64,000 nt of DNA from Sphingobium sp. (GCA_009360885.1 SPEL01000003.1:1-64000), one strand, 5' to 3'. Shown: positions 35,381-43,211, numbered from the stretch's first letter. Translations and numbers: made by a program. The notes: generated from the sequence alone by a model not told the origin.

Positions 35381-38154
35381 GCGTTTTCCTCCTGATTTAC
35401 GTTAGATTTTTGGAAGACCCAGCAATCCCGATTGCGCCCATCACGACACATAACCTGTTGTCTTTTGATGAATTTTCGGGCCTTTGATGTGGGTAACAGC
35501 TTTTTGAGTTCCAGCATCGAGCCGCCGGGAATCGTGATGCGATGCTGGGCGAAGATCTGTTCCAGTTCCGGCATGGAAATGGCGATCAGATGTTCTTTCC
35601 GATGGTGGTTGAGGCCGGTTACGGCGTCTGAGAACGAACCGGCGCTATCCAACCGTTGCTGGAAGACCTTCTCATCCAGATAATCGAAATTCTCCCAAAA
35701 TTGAGAGACGGCGGGCAGATCTGCACCCAATGCGCCATGCTGTAGCAGGCACATATCAAGGATGAGGCGTTGCCCCTCCATCCGTTGATCCTCTGTGATG
35801 GTGGCCTTGCCATCCACCGTCATGGCCTTGACCAGACAATCCAGCGCTGCCGCCAATTGAGCATGGTTGAAGGCAAGACGGTCGTTCTGCACCTCTGGAT
35901 GGCCGAAAAGCCGTTCTTCCCAAAAGGTGAAGCGTTCCGCGTAGAATTTGAGGATCTGCTTTTCCTGCCGGATCATCGCGATCATCCAGTGCGAGACGTC
36001 CTCTGGCTGATAGCGTTGCAGGCGTTTACCGGCGGCCTTCCCCTCTGGCGAAAAGCGCTTTTTATCGACAAACATCGGCATGATGCGTTCCAACACAGCG
36101 TCCTCTGCGTCGCGGATGGGATCATTCTGGGCGATGATGAGGGAGCCGCGAAAAGGCGGGCTGAAGGTATCTGTGCCGCCGTTCGCCACGCCGCGTGTGC
36201 GCGGGCTGTGGCCGTTGTAGATTTTCTTCAGTTCCGACCAGTCGAATTTCTTGGCGCTGGGCTGATCTTTCTTGCGGTCGCCTTCCAGTAAGACAACGGG
36301 GAGATTGCCGTATTTGACCAGTTCGCGGGCGATGCCTGCGCCGGTGGCGGAGGCGGGATCGAACCCCTCATAATTGTGGCGGCGGCCCTTTAATTTCCAC
36401 AGGAAAATGATGAGGGTGGATTTACCGGAGCCGGGAGGGCCTGCGACCTCCAGAAAGCCCAAGGATTGTTGTAACCGGCGGATTTGCTCTGCAAACAGGG
36501 AGAGCATATCATAAGCGAGCGTGACCAGACCAAGCGGGCCGAATGCCTGCCACAGATCCGCCCACCATGAATAATTCAGCTTGTTCGGGTCGTATTCAAT
36601 GGCGAATTCATTGCCGACCGCCTTGGGCTTCACCCCTACCTTGCCGATTTCGAAATAGTCTTCTTCGTTGAGGTCGATCAGACGGCCATCGGTGACGGCA
36701 ATGTCATCAAACATCCACGCGCCATGTTCGATGCTGTATCCCGAAAAATAGAGCATATCGACGGTGCGTATTCCGTCGAGCTGGCGGGCCATGAGCTTGT
36801 CGAGCTGGAAGGTCGTTCCGGTGAAAATTGCGCCGGGGGCGACCGAGATCAGGCGCTTTTTAAATTCCCCTGCCCCGGCCATGCATGGGCCGGGAAAGGC
36901 GGCCTTTACGGTGTCCTGTTTGCCGGGGAAATCGACGCGGACATAATAGCTGCTGTCATTGATGGCGGCGTCACGCTGAAAATAGAGCGAGCGGAATGTG
37001 CAGTTGGCGATTTCCTGGATCTGGGCGCATTCGCGGGCGGCGAGATCAAATTTTTCCTGTTGGGTGAGGGCTTGGTGAGTGCCTTCCTCATCATATTGCG
37101 CGACCTTGGCGTTGATGCTTTCCGCCGAAAATGTGGCCCAAAGCTGACGCGTTTTGAAGGTCAGGGGGAAGGATGATTTCTGTGACCGGCGATAGAGTAA
37201 ATACGCCTTTTCCGCCGCCGTTTCGGCAATGGTGATGTCACCATTTTCCAGATAGGTTTCGAGATCTTCGCCCGTGAGTTTACCGGCCTGAAGGAGATCA
37301 TTCCAATCCTGCTTTGTCCCCTCGCCATCCGGGCGGACCTGTGCGGCGCGGGCGTTCCAGCCATCGTTCTTGGCCTTCGCCACATATTCGCGGGTGTAGC
37401 GGACGCCCGCAGGGCCAACGTCATAGGCAAATACCAGCGTCGGGCGTCGTGCCGATGTGCCAAGGGCGGCAACGGCCTCCGCCAATTGCCCCAGCCAATC
37501 CGCCGGATAGTTATTGGTGGACATGGTTGAGGCTGCGAACGCGCCGGGGCGGACCTTTGCAAAGGCCTCCTGCATGGCGGCGGCATCGAAAATGCCTTCT
37601 TCGAACCAGATTTCATTCGCCTTGGCGAGATCCGCAAAGGTGTGCGCCGGGTTGTGCCATGCCTGCCCCGCATATTTATAGCCGTAGGGGAAGTTGGCCT
37701 TTTTCTTGCCGAAACGCTGGACCTGATCAATCAGCCGTTCCCACCACCCGCCATTTGGCAGCGGGAATCGCACGGTGGCGCTGGTCGCGTTGATGCGCTT
37801 GTCCTGATATATTTCCTGCGTGTAGCAGCCCGCCAGCTTGACGACATTAAGGCCGCGAGCATCGCGCAAATAGGCCTTTGCGGCGGCATGCGGATCCTCT
37901 GGGGTTTGCTGGTGGCGTTCCGACCAGTTGTTGAACAGGTCATCATAGCGATCTTTGACCGTGAATTTCTGCCCGCAGCGGCTTTCCCGCCCACAAGTGA
38001 CCACCCAAGGATTTTGGGTGTAAACATACAGTTCCTTTTTGCCGCAGGATGGGCATTTCCCGCCAGACCAACGGTTTGCGCCGGGCTGGGCAGACGTGAA
38101 ACTGAAATCAGTTTTCAGCCGGTCCAATATTGTTTTACGGAGGGTTTCGTCCAT
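35377..38154 (-). CDS. Phage primase-helicase, zinc-ribbon TOPRIM plus AAA-type ATPase
   Basis: 925 residues from ATG 38154 (purine-rich site upstream); the frame is open to 38214 but adds only a Pro-rich leader. Zinc ribbon C34/C37/C54/C60 (CPSCGKK, TCGRESRCG); TOPRIM-like EIWFEEGIFDAAAM (about 182) and LVFAYDVGPAG (about 241); P-loop AGPPGSGKST (571-580); VVLLEGDRK as likely Walker B. The C-terminal 70 residues (NHHRKEHLIAISMPELEQIF, DGRNRDCWVF) match the end of the antirepressor. Primes and unwinds phage DNA. It replaces the P2-type gpA initiator, which is absent. Confidence 0.8.
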   Translation of the reverse strand: MDETLRKTILDRLKTDFSFTSAQPGANRWSGGKCPSCGKKELYVYTQNPWVVTCGRESRCGQKFTVKDRYDDLFNNWSERHQQTPEDPHAAAKAYLRDARGLNVVKLAGCYTQEIYQDKRINATSATVRFPLPNGGWWERLIDQVQRFGKKKANFPYGYKYAGQAWHNPAHTFADLAKANEIWFEEGIFDAAAMQEAFAKVRPGAFAASTMSTNNYPADWLGQLAEAVAALGTSARRPTLVFAYDVGPAGVRYTREYVAKAKNDGWNARAAQVRPDGEGTKQDWNDLLQAGKLTGEDLETYLENGDITIAETAAEKAYLLYRRSQKSSFPLTFKTRQLWATFSAESINAKVAQYDEEGTHQALTQQEKFDLAARECAQIQEIANCTFRSLYFQRDAAINDSSYYVRVDFPGKQDTVKAAFPGPCMAGAGEFKKRLISVAPGAIFTGTTFQLDKLMARQLDGIRTVDMLYFSGYSIEHGAWMFDDIAVTDGRLIDLNEEDYFEIGKVGVKPKAVGNEFAIEYDPNKLNYSWWADLWQAFGPLGLVTLAYDMLSLFAEQIRRLQQSLGFLEVAGPPGSGKSTLIIFLWKLKGRRHNYEGFDPASATGAGIARELVKYGNLPVVLLEGDRKKDQPSAKKFDWSELKKIYNGHSPRTRGVANGGTDTFSPPFRGSLIIAQNDPIRDAEDAVLERIMPMFVDKKRFSPEGKAAGKRLQRYQPEDVSHWMIAMIRQEKQILKFYAERFTFWEERLFGHPEVQNDRLAFNHAQLAAALDCLVKAMTVDGKATITEDQRMEGQRLILDMCLLQHGALGADLPAVSQFWENFDYLDEKVFQQRLDSAGSFSDAVTGLNHHRKEHLIAISMPELEQIFAQHRITIPGGSMLELKKLLPTSKARKFIKRQQVMCRDGRNRDCWVFQKSNVNQEENA

Positions 38155-38246
38155 TGCGGCTTTGCTTTTCGAGGGTGCAGGAAACCACCCGCCGGAAATG
38201 ACCGGCGGTGGCATGTTTCAGCGGTGAGAGCGGATGCGGGCGGGGG

Positions 38247-38612
38247 TTAGTGCGGCACGTCCGGTTTGCGCATATCCGGGGCCATCAGATCAAAAATGGA
38301 CATCTGGCCGAAATCATGGCCGGGTGCTTTTTCATCCCGGATCTTCGCCGGGCGAAATTCTGCCGACACGCCAGAGGGTGACAGCACATGTTCGAATGAC
38401 AGGCTGCACACGAATGTCATGCCGCAAATAAAATTGGAGCAAGCGAGATACAGCCGCCGATAAGTGGGCGATATTTCCTCGCTCGACCGCACATTGGCCC
38501 GCGCCCCGCAGGCGGGACAGCCCACCGCCGGGGCCTTGCCATATGGCCGGTTGACGACGCCACCGGATGCGACATTGTTATCCTTCATGATATTTCCCGT
38601 GTGCATGTTCAC
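38247..38612 (-). CDS. ogr: Ogr/Delta-like zinc-finger activator of phage late genes
   Basis: 121 residues from GTG 38612 (GTGA overlap with the upstream stop; ATG 38588 with CGGGAAA upstream is the alternative). Cysteines C32, C35, C58 and C63 give CX2CX22CX4C, exactly the Ogr/Delta spacing, in CPACGARANVRSSEEISP and YLACSNFICGMTFVCSLS. P2 Ogr binds inverted repeats upstream of late promoters and recruits RNA polymerase alpha. Candidate target sites are at 51038-51060, 54310-54332 and 57221-57243. The C-terminus is 45 residues longer than in P2 Ogr. Confidence 0.88.
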   Translation of the reverse strand: MNMHTGNIMKDNNVASGGVVNRPYGKAPAVGCPACGARANVRSSEEISPTYRRLYLACSNFICGMTFVCSLSFEHVLSPSGVSAEFRPAKIRDEKAPGHDFGQMSIFDLMAPDMRKPDVPH

Positions 38613-39076
38613 TGAACGGTTTCCTGTTTTACGGTGGCGGTGATGCGTCTGGCGAGGCGGGTAAGATCCGCCACGGCTTCCTCAATTTCGCGCAGGGCGT
38701 CCGTGCGGGCCTTTTCGCTGCCCAGATTGCCTGCCAGTTCAATGATAGCGGCGACGGCCTCCCCGCTTTCCTTCGCCACCTTTTGCGCGCCAGAAAGCAT
38801 GGTATCGGTGCAGGCCGGGGCGCTGGGCATGTGGATATCCAGTTTCAGGGCGTAGCAGTCGAACAAGGGCGCACCCTCCCCGCCTGCGCGGCGATAGGCG
38901 GCGTCAAGGCGGACAGCATCCCGGATGGAGAGTTCGCGGTCTGTGTCTGGTGTGCCGAGCTTGCGCAGATGCGATTCCGACTTGCCCAGAACATCGGCGC
39001 AGCCATCCCAGCCCAGAAGATCGGATATATCCTTCAGCGCCTTTTCAAAGGTGGCCGGTTTGCGGATGATCGTCAT
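38609..39076 (-). CDS. CII-like phage regulatory protein
   Basis: 155 residues. N-terminal helix-turn-helix-like region ALKDISDLLGWDGCADVLGKSESHLRKLG followed by LSIRDAVRLDAAYRRAGGEGAP resembles phage regulatory CII (CP76) proteins; C-terminal half is a long helix. Co-translated with the ogr-like gene. Specific role not visible. Confidence 0.6.
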   Translation of the reverse strand: MTIIRKPATFEKALKDISDLLGWDGCADVLGKSESHLRKLGTPDTDRELSIRDAVRLDAAYRRAGGEGAPLFDCYALKLDIHMPSAPACTDTMLSGAQKVAKESGEAVAAIIELAGNLGSEKARTDALREIEEAVADLTRLARRITATVKQETVQ

Positions 39077-39303
39077 TATGGGTAGCCCTTTGCCGGGTCA
39101 GCGACGGTGGGGAATGTGCGGGAGGCGCTGCGGCTTTCCTCCCGCGCAAGATCAACGCCAACAAATATAGGTTCGATGCCGTGATGTTTCTCAATAGCCC
39201 CAGCCCTTTTCCGCTGCTCATCCTTAATCTTGCGCATTTCATCCAGCGCGATTTCTTCGCGCATCATGCGGCGCAGATCTTCTTCATCCATTCGGGTCAT
39301 CAT
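39076..39303 (-). CDS. Small phage protein of unknown function
   Basis: 75 residues, very charged N-terminal helix (RMDEEDLRRMMREEIALDEMR), no recognised family. AGGAAAT precedes the ATG and its stop overlaps the next start (TAATG). Confidence 0.6.
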   Translation of the reverse strand: MMTRMDEEDLRRMMREEIALDEMRKIKDEQRKRAGAIEKHHGIEPIFVGVDLAREESRSASRTFPTVADPAKGYP

Positions 39304-39308
39304 ATTTC

Positions 39309-39614
39309 CTATCGTGCGCGAAGGGTTGGCAGCGCCACGGCCTGTTCCACCGGGAAAAGCTGGCGAAAGGCGAGGCCCGCCGAAAAGGCGATGCTGGCCG
39401 ATGATGTCATGCGGATGGGTTCACCGATGCGATGCCGCCAGACATTGCCATGCGAATATTGGCGAACCAGCGCGTGTTTCAGTTCCTGCGAATTACAGGG
39501 CAGCGCCGACAGCAAGGCGTTGAACGGCATTTGACCGCCCGCCTGATACAGCCGTGCCAGAACGGCACCATCCAATGTGCAATGGCGATTTATGGGGAGT
39601 TCATCCGGGTTCAT
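39309..39614 (-). CDS. Small phage protein of unknown function
   Basis: 101 residues from ATG 39614 with GGAGG seven bases upstream. The middle (VLARLYQAGGQMPFNALLSALPCNSQELKHALVRQY) looks like a winged-helix-type domain. The frame is open to 40064 but overlaps two other genes there. Its ATG overlaps the previous stop (ATGA). Confidence 0.65.
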   Translation of the reverse strand: MNPDELPINRHCTLDGAVLARLYQAGGQMPFNALLSALPCNSQELKHALVRQYSHGNVWRHRIGEPIRMTSSASIAFSAGLAFRQLFPVEQAVALPTLRAR

Positions 39615-39805
39615 CGCGCCAGCCTCCGGTTGCGGCAGCGCTGATAGCCCGGCATGAAAGTGATGGCGACATGCCGCCCACCATTCAGGGCTAGCCATGC
39701 CTTGCGCCAGTATCCGCGCACCATGTGGCGGATAACCAAGAGGGCGATGCAGCCGACCAATGCGGTGACGATGAAGGAGAGAAGATGGAGGAAGGCGGCG
39801 GTCAT
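39611..39805 (-). CDS. Small membrane protein of unknown function
   Basis: 64 residues: one membrane helix (FLHLLSFIVTALVGCIALLVI) followed by a basic cytoplasmic tail. Overlaps both neighbours by 4 bases (ATGA), so it is a true member of the early operon. Function unknown. Confidence 0.65.
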   Translation of the reverse strand: MTAAFLHLLSFIVTALVGCIALLVIRHMVRGYWRKAWLALNGGRHVAITFMPGYQRCRNRRLAR

Positions 39806-40146
39806 GCTGCGCCCTTTCCCGGCAAAAAGTCATTGTTATTGCCGTGTCGCGCCAGTGCGCGGGCCGATATAGCGGGGCCACATTCCAGATGAGGTTCACC
39901 GATTGCAGATGATGGCAGAGCGAGATCAATTTCCCGCGGGTAAATATCAGGACGGAGCAAGTGACGGGACACACCCGTCGCGGCCTCAACCTGAAGGACA
40001 TATTCAGCCGGGAGGCGTTTTGCAGATTGCAGCCACTTCCACACGGCGGGTTGACCCACCCCACAGAGACGAGCCAACGCGCTTTGACTTCCTGCGATTT
40101 CGACTGCCTTCTTGAAGGCTTCCAATGGGTTTAATTCCTGTTTCAT
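39802..40146 (-). CDS. Cro-like repressor (YdaS-type helix-turn-helix)
   Basis: 114 residues. Helix-turn-helix: AVEIAGSQSALARLCGVGQPAVWKWLQ, as in YdaS/Cro proteins, followed by LPAEYVLQVEAATGVSRHLLRPDIYP. Divergent from the CI-like gene across a gap of 84 bases with two matching operators. First gene of the minus-strand early operon. Confidence 0.85.
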   Translation of the reverse strand: MKQELNPLEAFKKAVEIAGSQSALARLCGVGQPAVWKWLQSAKRLPAEYVLQVEAATGVSRHLLRPDIYPREIDLALPSSAIGEPHLECGPAISARALARHGNNNDFLPGKGAA

Positions 40147-40156
40147 GCACTCAGTT

Positions 40157-40170
40157 ATTCTAATTGGAAT
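40157..40170. promoter_or_regulatory. Repressor operator 1
   Basis: ATTCTAATTGGAAT, dyad ATTCY-N4-GGAAT, 11 bases before the cro-like start. Matches the second operator at 40205-40218; the centres are 48 bp apart. These are the only two copies in the cro-cI gap. Confidence 0.75.
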
Positions 40171-40204
40171 AATTAAGTCAAGTGCATATCGAAGGTTTTT
40201 TATT

Positions 40205-40218
40205 ATTCCAGATGGAAT
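40205..40218. promoter_or_regulatory. Repressor operator 2
   Basis: ATTCCAGATGGAAT, perfect ATTCC-N4-GGAAT dyad, 13 bases before the CI-like start at 40231. Placement suggests it controls the repressor's own promoter, with operator 1 controlling the early operon. Confidence 0.75.
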
Positions 40219-40230
40219 ATTAAGGTGGGT

Positions 40231-40887
40231 ATGCGGACAGGTGAGAGAATTGCAGCGCTAAGGACGGCCAAAGGGCTGTCTCAAACGCAATTGGCGAAAA
40301 TGGCTGGCTTATCCCAAGCCACCATAGGTAAGCTGGAATCCGGCATCAGTTCAGGATCTTCTCACTTGCATAAAATTGCGCGAGTGCTGGAAACAACACC
40401 AGAATATCTATCCTGTGAAACTGATGACCCCTCAGCAGGTGCAATTCCATTGCCCACTGCTCAAACGCTGGCAGATCAATTGGATTTGATTGAGGTGCCG
40501 GAAATTGACCTGAAATTTGGGATGGGCGCAACAGAGTTAGAGGTGCCTGTCACCAATGTAACCCGCCATTTCAGCCGTGCTTGGATACGCCAATATACCA
40601 ATGCTGCGCCCGAACATCTTTATTTCGCTCAAGGCATTGGCGATAGCATGATGCCGACCATTCATGACAGCGACCTTTTGCTTATCGACGCCTCGGAACG
40701 CACCATGAAAATGGGCGATAAGATCTGGGCTATCGCCTATTGTGGGCAAGGGATGGTCAAACGCCTGCGCCTGAAAGGGGACGGCGTCCAGATCCTTTCT
40801 GATAACCAGTTGGTGCCGCCAGACACCGCCTATGATGGCGAGCTGCATATCCTTGGCCGGGTCGTCGGTATTTTCCGTAAAATGTAA
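40231..40887 (+). CDS. CI/LexA-type phage repressor
   Basis: 218 residues from ATG 40231 (AAGG five bases upstream; GTG 40225 possible). N-terminal XRE helix-turn-helix (ALRTAKGLSQTQLAKMAGLSQATIGKLE), C-terminal S24 peptidase with the Ser in GIGDSMMPTI and Lys in QGMVKRLRLK, so it should self-cleave when RecA is activated and the phage be SOS-inducible. Keeps the lysogenic state by binding the two operators upstream. Three cargo genes follow on the same strand. Confidence 0.92.
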   Translation: MRTGERIAALRTAKGLSQTQLAKMAGLSQATIGKLESGISSGSSHLHKIARVLETTPEYLSCETDDPSAGAIPLPTAQTLADQLDLIEVPEIDLKFGMGATELEVPVTNVTRHFSRAWIRQYTNAAPEHLYFAQGIGDSMMPTIHDSDLLLIDASERTMKMGDKIWAIAYCGQGMVKRLRLKGDGVQILSDNQLVPPDTAYDGELHILGRVVGIFRKM

Positions 40888-40908
40888 TTAATTGGGTGGG
40901 GACCTGAA

Positions 40909-41904
40909 ATGATTTTCATCATCGGCATTATTGCGTTGATTGCATGGGGAATATACCAGTTTAACAAAGCTGAAAAACGGGCGAATGCAATCATCTCTGG
41001 TTCTCCGAAAAAGGAAAAACCTAATTGGCAAGAGCGATTTGCGATCGCACTTATCCCCCATGTAATAGAAATAAATGAAAAACGTAGGCTGCGCGGTGAA
41101 ATCGTTCGCTCGCCACCTAAGCCGTGGGTGGATTATGGCCGCGCTGCCGTTAATGATCGTTTGGAAGATGCCTTCCAGAATTTCCGCAGTCGCTCCATCG
41201 GCCTGCAAGATTATAAGGAAATTGTGCGGCACGAAGAAGCCGCAGTTCGTGATAAAATTGAAGATACACGCGCCGCGAAACGTGGACTGCCACGGTCAAA
41301 TGACATGCACAATTTCTATGATGAGGAGATTGAGGAAGCTCGCGATGCGCTGGAAGAAGTGCGCTGGCGTCTCGATTGGATCAAAGATCGTGAAAAGGAT
41401 GAAGGCGATGAGGATAGGTTACCATCGTCATCCCATAATAGCTCATCCCGTTCAGTATCCGCACCAAAGCCCAACGGCGTTTGGGCGTCATTCGATTATA
41501 CCAATGGCTATGGAACATTCAGTCATAGAGATATTATAAATTGGGTGGATCATGGGCTGTCGATCAGGGGCTATGATCAAAATGCGGAAGGGGGCCGCAC
41601 ATTCCTGAAAGACAATATCCAGAATTGGCAAGGGTCATCCCCCCTTGCCCCTAGTGCCGGAATCGCAAAACCTAATGTAAAATATGGGCCAGTTATTCAA
41701 GGGCCTGTCATGAACGAAATATTCTTCGAGTATCGCGGAGTAGGAAAAGAACCTGCACTAGCGTCTGCGATAAACTGGATCGAATATGAAAAGCATATCG
41801 CCGGTTGGGATAAGCAAAATAACAAGATCAAAGTTTTCGCAAAAAAGCAGATTTCTGAATTTAAGGATGGTGCTGGGGAGCAAATAAAAATTTCAGGCAA
41901 TTAA
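40909..41904 (+). CDS. Membrane-anchored cargo protein of unknown function, linked to the repressor
   Basis: 331 residues, 21 bases after the repressor gene and probably expressed in the lysogen. One N-terminal membrane helix (MIFIIGIIALIAWGIYQF), a charged helical region (about 85-165, likely coiled coil), a Ser-rich linker, and a C-terminal domain with VWASFDYTNGYGTFSHRDI and LSIRGYDQNAEGGRTFLKDNI that recalls WYL-type sensor domains. Not recognised as a family. Position makes it a candidate for lysogenic conversion, superinfection exclusion or defence. Confidence 0.75.
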   Translation: MIFIIGIIALIAWGIYQFNKAEKRANAIISGSPKKEKPNWQERFAIALIPHVIEINEKRRLRGEIVRSPPKPWVDYGRAAVNDRLEDAFQNFRSRSIGLQDYKEIVRHEEAAVRDKIEDTRAAKRGLPRSNDMHNFYDEEIEEARDALEEVRWRLDWIKDREKDEGDEDRLPSSSHNSSSRSVSAPKPNGVWASFDYTNGYGTFSHRDIINWVDHGLSIRGYDQNAEGGRTFLKDNIQNWQGSSPLAPSAGIAKPNVKYGPVIQGPVMNEIFFEYRGVGKEPALASAINWIEYEKHIAGWDKQNNKIKVFAKKQISEFKDGAGEQIKISGN

Positions 41905-42014
41905 CGACAAGCCCGCCCAATCCGGCCATTTACATCCCATTGCGGTTTATAGATGGCCTGATTGGCGCGCAGCTGGGCGCAGGCCAGATTAACCCGCCCC
42001 GCCCATGCGATTCC
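41901..42014 (-). pseudogene. 3' remnant of a minus-strand gene
   Basis: On the minus strand about 37 codons without a start read GIAWAGRVNLACAQLRANQ, then AIYKPQWDVNGRIGRACR and TAA. The last 12 codons recur at 42838-42875 as DSNSRIGRGCR and TAG. The stop overlaps tail to tail with the stop of the cargo gene ending at 41904. Family not recognised. Confidence 0.5.
41902..41939 (+). repeat. Imperfect direct repeat, copy A, after a cargo gene
   Basis: TAACGACA, then CGCCCAATCCGGC, then ATTTACATCCC; similar to copy B at 42839-42875. Each copy begins with the stop codon of a plus-strand cargo gene and contains the 3' end of a minus-strand gene remnant. Confidence 0.7.
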
Positions 42015-42056
42015 TCATAACGGATACAAGAATTGAAAGATCAGCCACCCACTATC

Positions 42057-42305
42057 ATGACATGGAAATTAGCCTTGAAAATTCATGGCTCGTTTTTGGC
42101 TATTCTCGGTGCGGTCGCGCTACTCGCGGAGTTCAGTCCGATCTTTAGAGAGGCCAAGGAAGCCTGCCAGCGTGATCCATGGGCGTTACTGATTTGTTAT
42201 CTCTGCTGGTTTGCGTTATATGGCGTGAAAGAGTTTTGCAGCTGGATGATCCGGATAGATTTGGCGAAGGTTCGCCGTGAAAACAGAAAAAGCAGACGTA
42301 AATAA
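42057..42305 (+). CDS. Small membrane protein, cargo gene
   Basis: 82 residues from ATG 42057 (a TTG at 42033 would add 8). Two membrane helices (IHGSFLAILGAVALLAEF and PWALLICYLCWFALYGV) and a basic tail (VRRENRKSRRK). Not recognised. Lies 44 bases before a second membrane protein gene; the pair may act together. Confidence 0.6.
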   Translation: MTWKLALKIHGSFLAILGAVALLAEFSPIFREAKEACQRDPWALLICYLCWFALYGVKEFCSWMIRIDLAKVRRENRKSRRK

Positions 42306-42349
42306 ACCATTCATTTTTTATCAATGGTCTATGATTTAGGATAAGCACC

Positions 42350-42841
42350 ATGAGCGACCAATCCATATTTGCAAATATATGGCCTATTCTGGCCGTGATG
42401 GTTGCTTATGTTGTCATATCCATCGCCGCGCAAATGGCCGCATATCCTTATCGCAAAAGGTTGCTGGACATTGCCCATGACTTTCAAAATGATAAGCGGG
42501 CCAGCGCAGAGGATGTGAAGCGGATTGATGGTGCGCTTGACATTTCAATGTCATGGACGGTTGGGATAATCCTTCCCATTGCGATTGTCAGTGTTTTTAC
42601 CGATATTATCCTGAACCGAACAGAGACAAAGAAAAGCTGGATTGATAAAGACCCACGCATCAGCGAATTTGTGAAATGTTTGGTTATATCGGTATTTGCT
42701 GCCAATATTATAATGGCTGTGATTAACATAATTATATTGTCAATTACTTTGCCCATTGCGTTTATCAGCCAAATTAGCTGGAAAACTGTTTTACGCGGTT
42801 CGACATTCAGGGCAGCCAACCGGGTTATGCATTCACGCTAA
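42350..42841 (+). CDS. Membrane protein, cargo gene
   Basis: 163 residues, about three membrane helices (ILAVMVAYVVISIAAQMAAY, WTVGIILPIAIVSVFTDIIL, ISVFAANIIMAVINIIILSI). TAGGATAAGCACC precedes the ATG. Base use is lower in GC than neighbouring phage genes. Not recognised; repressor-linked membrane proteins are often superinfection exclusion factors, which is only a possibility here. Confidence 0.65.
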   Translation: MSDQSIFANIWPILAVMVAYVVISIAAQMAAYPYRKRLLDIAHDFQNDKRASAEDVKRIDGALDISMSWTVGIILPIAIVSVFTDIILNRTETKKSWIDKDPRISEFVKCLVISVFAANIIMAVINIIILSITLPIAFISQISWKTVLRGSTFRAANRVMHSR

Positions 42842-42875
42842 CGACACCCTCGCCCAATCCGGCTATTACTATCCC
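42839..42875 (+). repeat. Imperfect direct repeat, copy B, after a cargo gene
   Basis: TAACGACA, then CGCCCAATCCGGC, then ATTACTATCCC; see copy A at 41902. It starts with the stop codon of the cargo gene ending at 42841 and runs into the palindrome at 42884. Confidence 0.7.
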
Positions 42876-42883
42876 GCCTGACG

Positions 42884-42910
42884 AAGGTATTCGTGTTATA
42901 CGAATACCTT
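42884..42910. repeat. Second copy of the antirepressor-linked palindrome
   Basis: AAGGTATTCGT and ACGAATACCTT flank GTTAT. Compared with 33497-33525, one G-C pair has become T-A with both arms changed together. CCGCCTGACG stands before both copies in the same relative orientation. Here the palindrome cuts off a truncated antirepressor frame. Confidence 0.75.
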
Positions 42911-43030
42911 TGCTGATGACATGCCCAGTGCTTCGACAATCGGTTTCATCACGACCATCACGGAATCATCAGTTTGCACCGTCATAATCTGGTGCTGATG
43001 AAATGGGATCATTTCATATTTATAGGACAT
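42896..43030 (-). pseudogene. Truncated antirepressor (P22_AR_N) gene
   Basis: 44 codons: YEMIPFHQHQIMTVQTDD, VMVVMKPIVEALGM, then KVFV and TAA, the last codons being the palindrome sequence. The first 38 match the start of the intact antirepressor (EIIPFNNHQLLTVQD, VMVKPICESMGL). The remaining 230 residues are missing. Confidence 0.75.
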
Positions 43031-43200
43031 ATATTCACGCTGCCTTTTGCTGCACCCTCCGCCCGAACGATCATACCGAGGGTGGCAGCGACAACGGCGC
43101 TGTCACCACTTTCCAGTGCATCGGCAAGGATGGTTGCGGCGTCTTCCTGTGTTTCGATATATTCTGCTGGATCGAATAGTTTGGTTGGCACTTTCACCAT
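43009..43200 (-). pseudogene. Truncated addiction-module antidote gene
   Basis: 63 codons. The first 48 (LFDPAEYIETQEDAATILAD, ALESGDSAVVAATLGMIVRA) match the start of HigA-type addiction-module antidote proteins, which continue with a helix-turn-helix. Here that part is replaced by unrelated codons overlapping the antirepressor fragment, so DNA binding is lost. No matching toxin gene is beside it. Confidence 0.65.
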
Positions 43201-43211
43201 GTCGGTGTCTT

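Noticed and set aside
39309..40064. 251-codon frame on the minus strand
   Set aside because: It covers the membrane protein and Cro-like genes, which overlap their neighbours by ATGA. Only the part from 39614 has a good ribosome site.
41902..42875. Integron-type attC sites after the cargo genes
   Set aside because: The repeats lack the RYYYAAC/GTTRRRY boxes and no integron integrase is near; they are explained by duplicated 3' ends of a gene.
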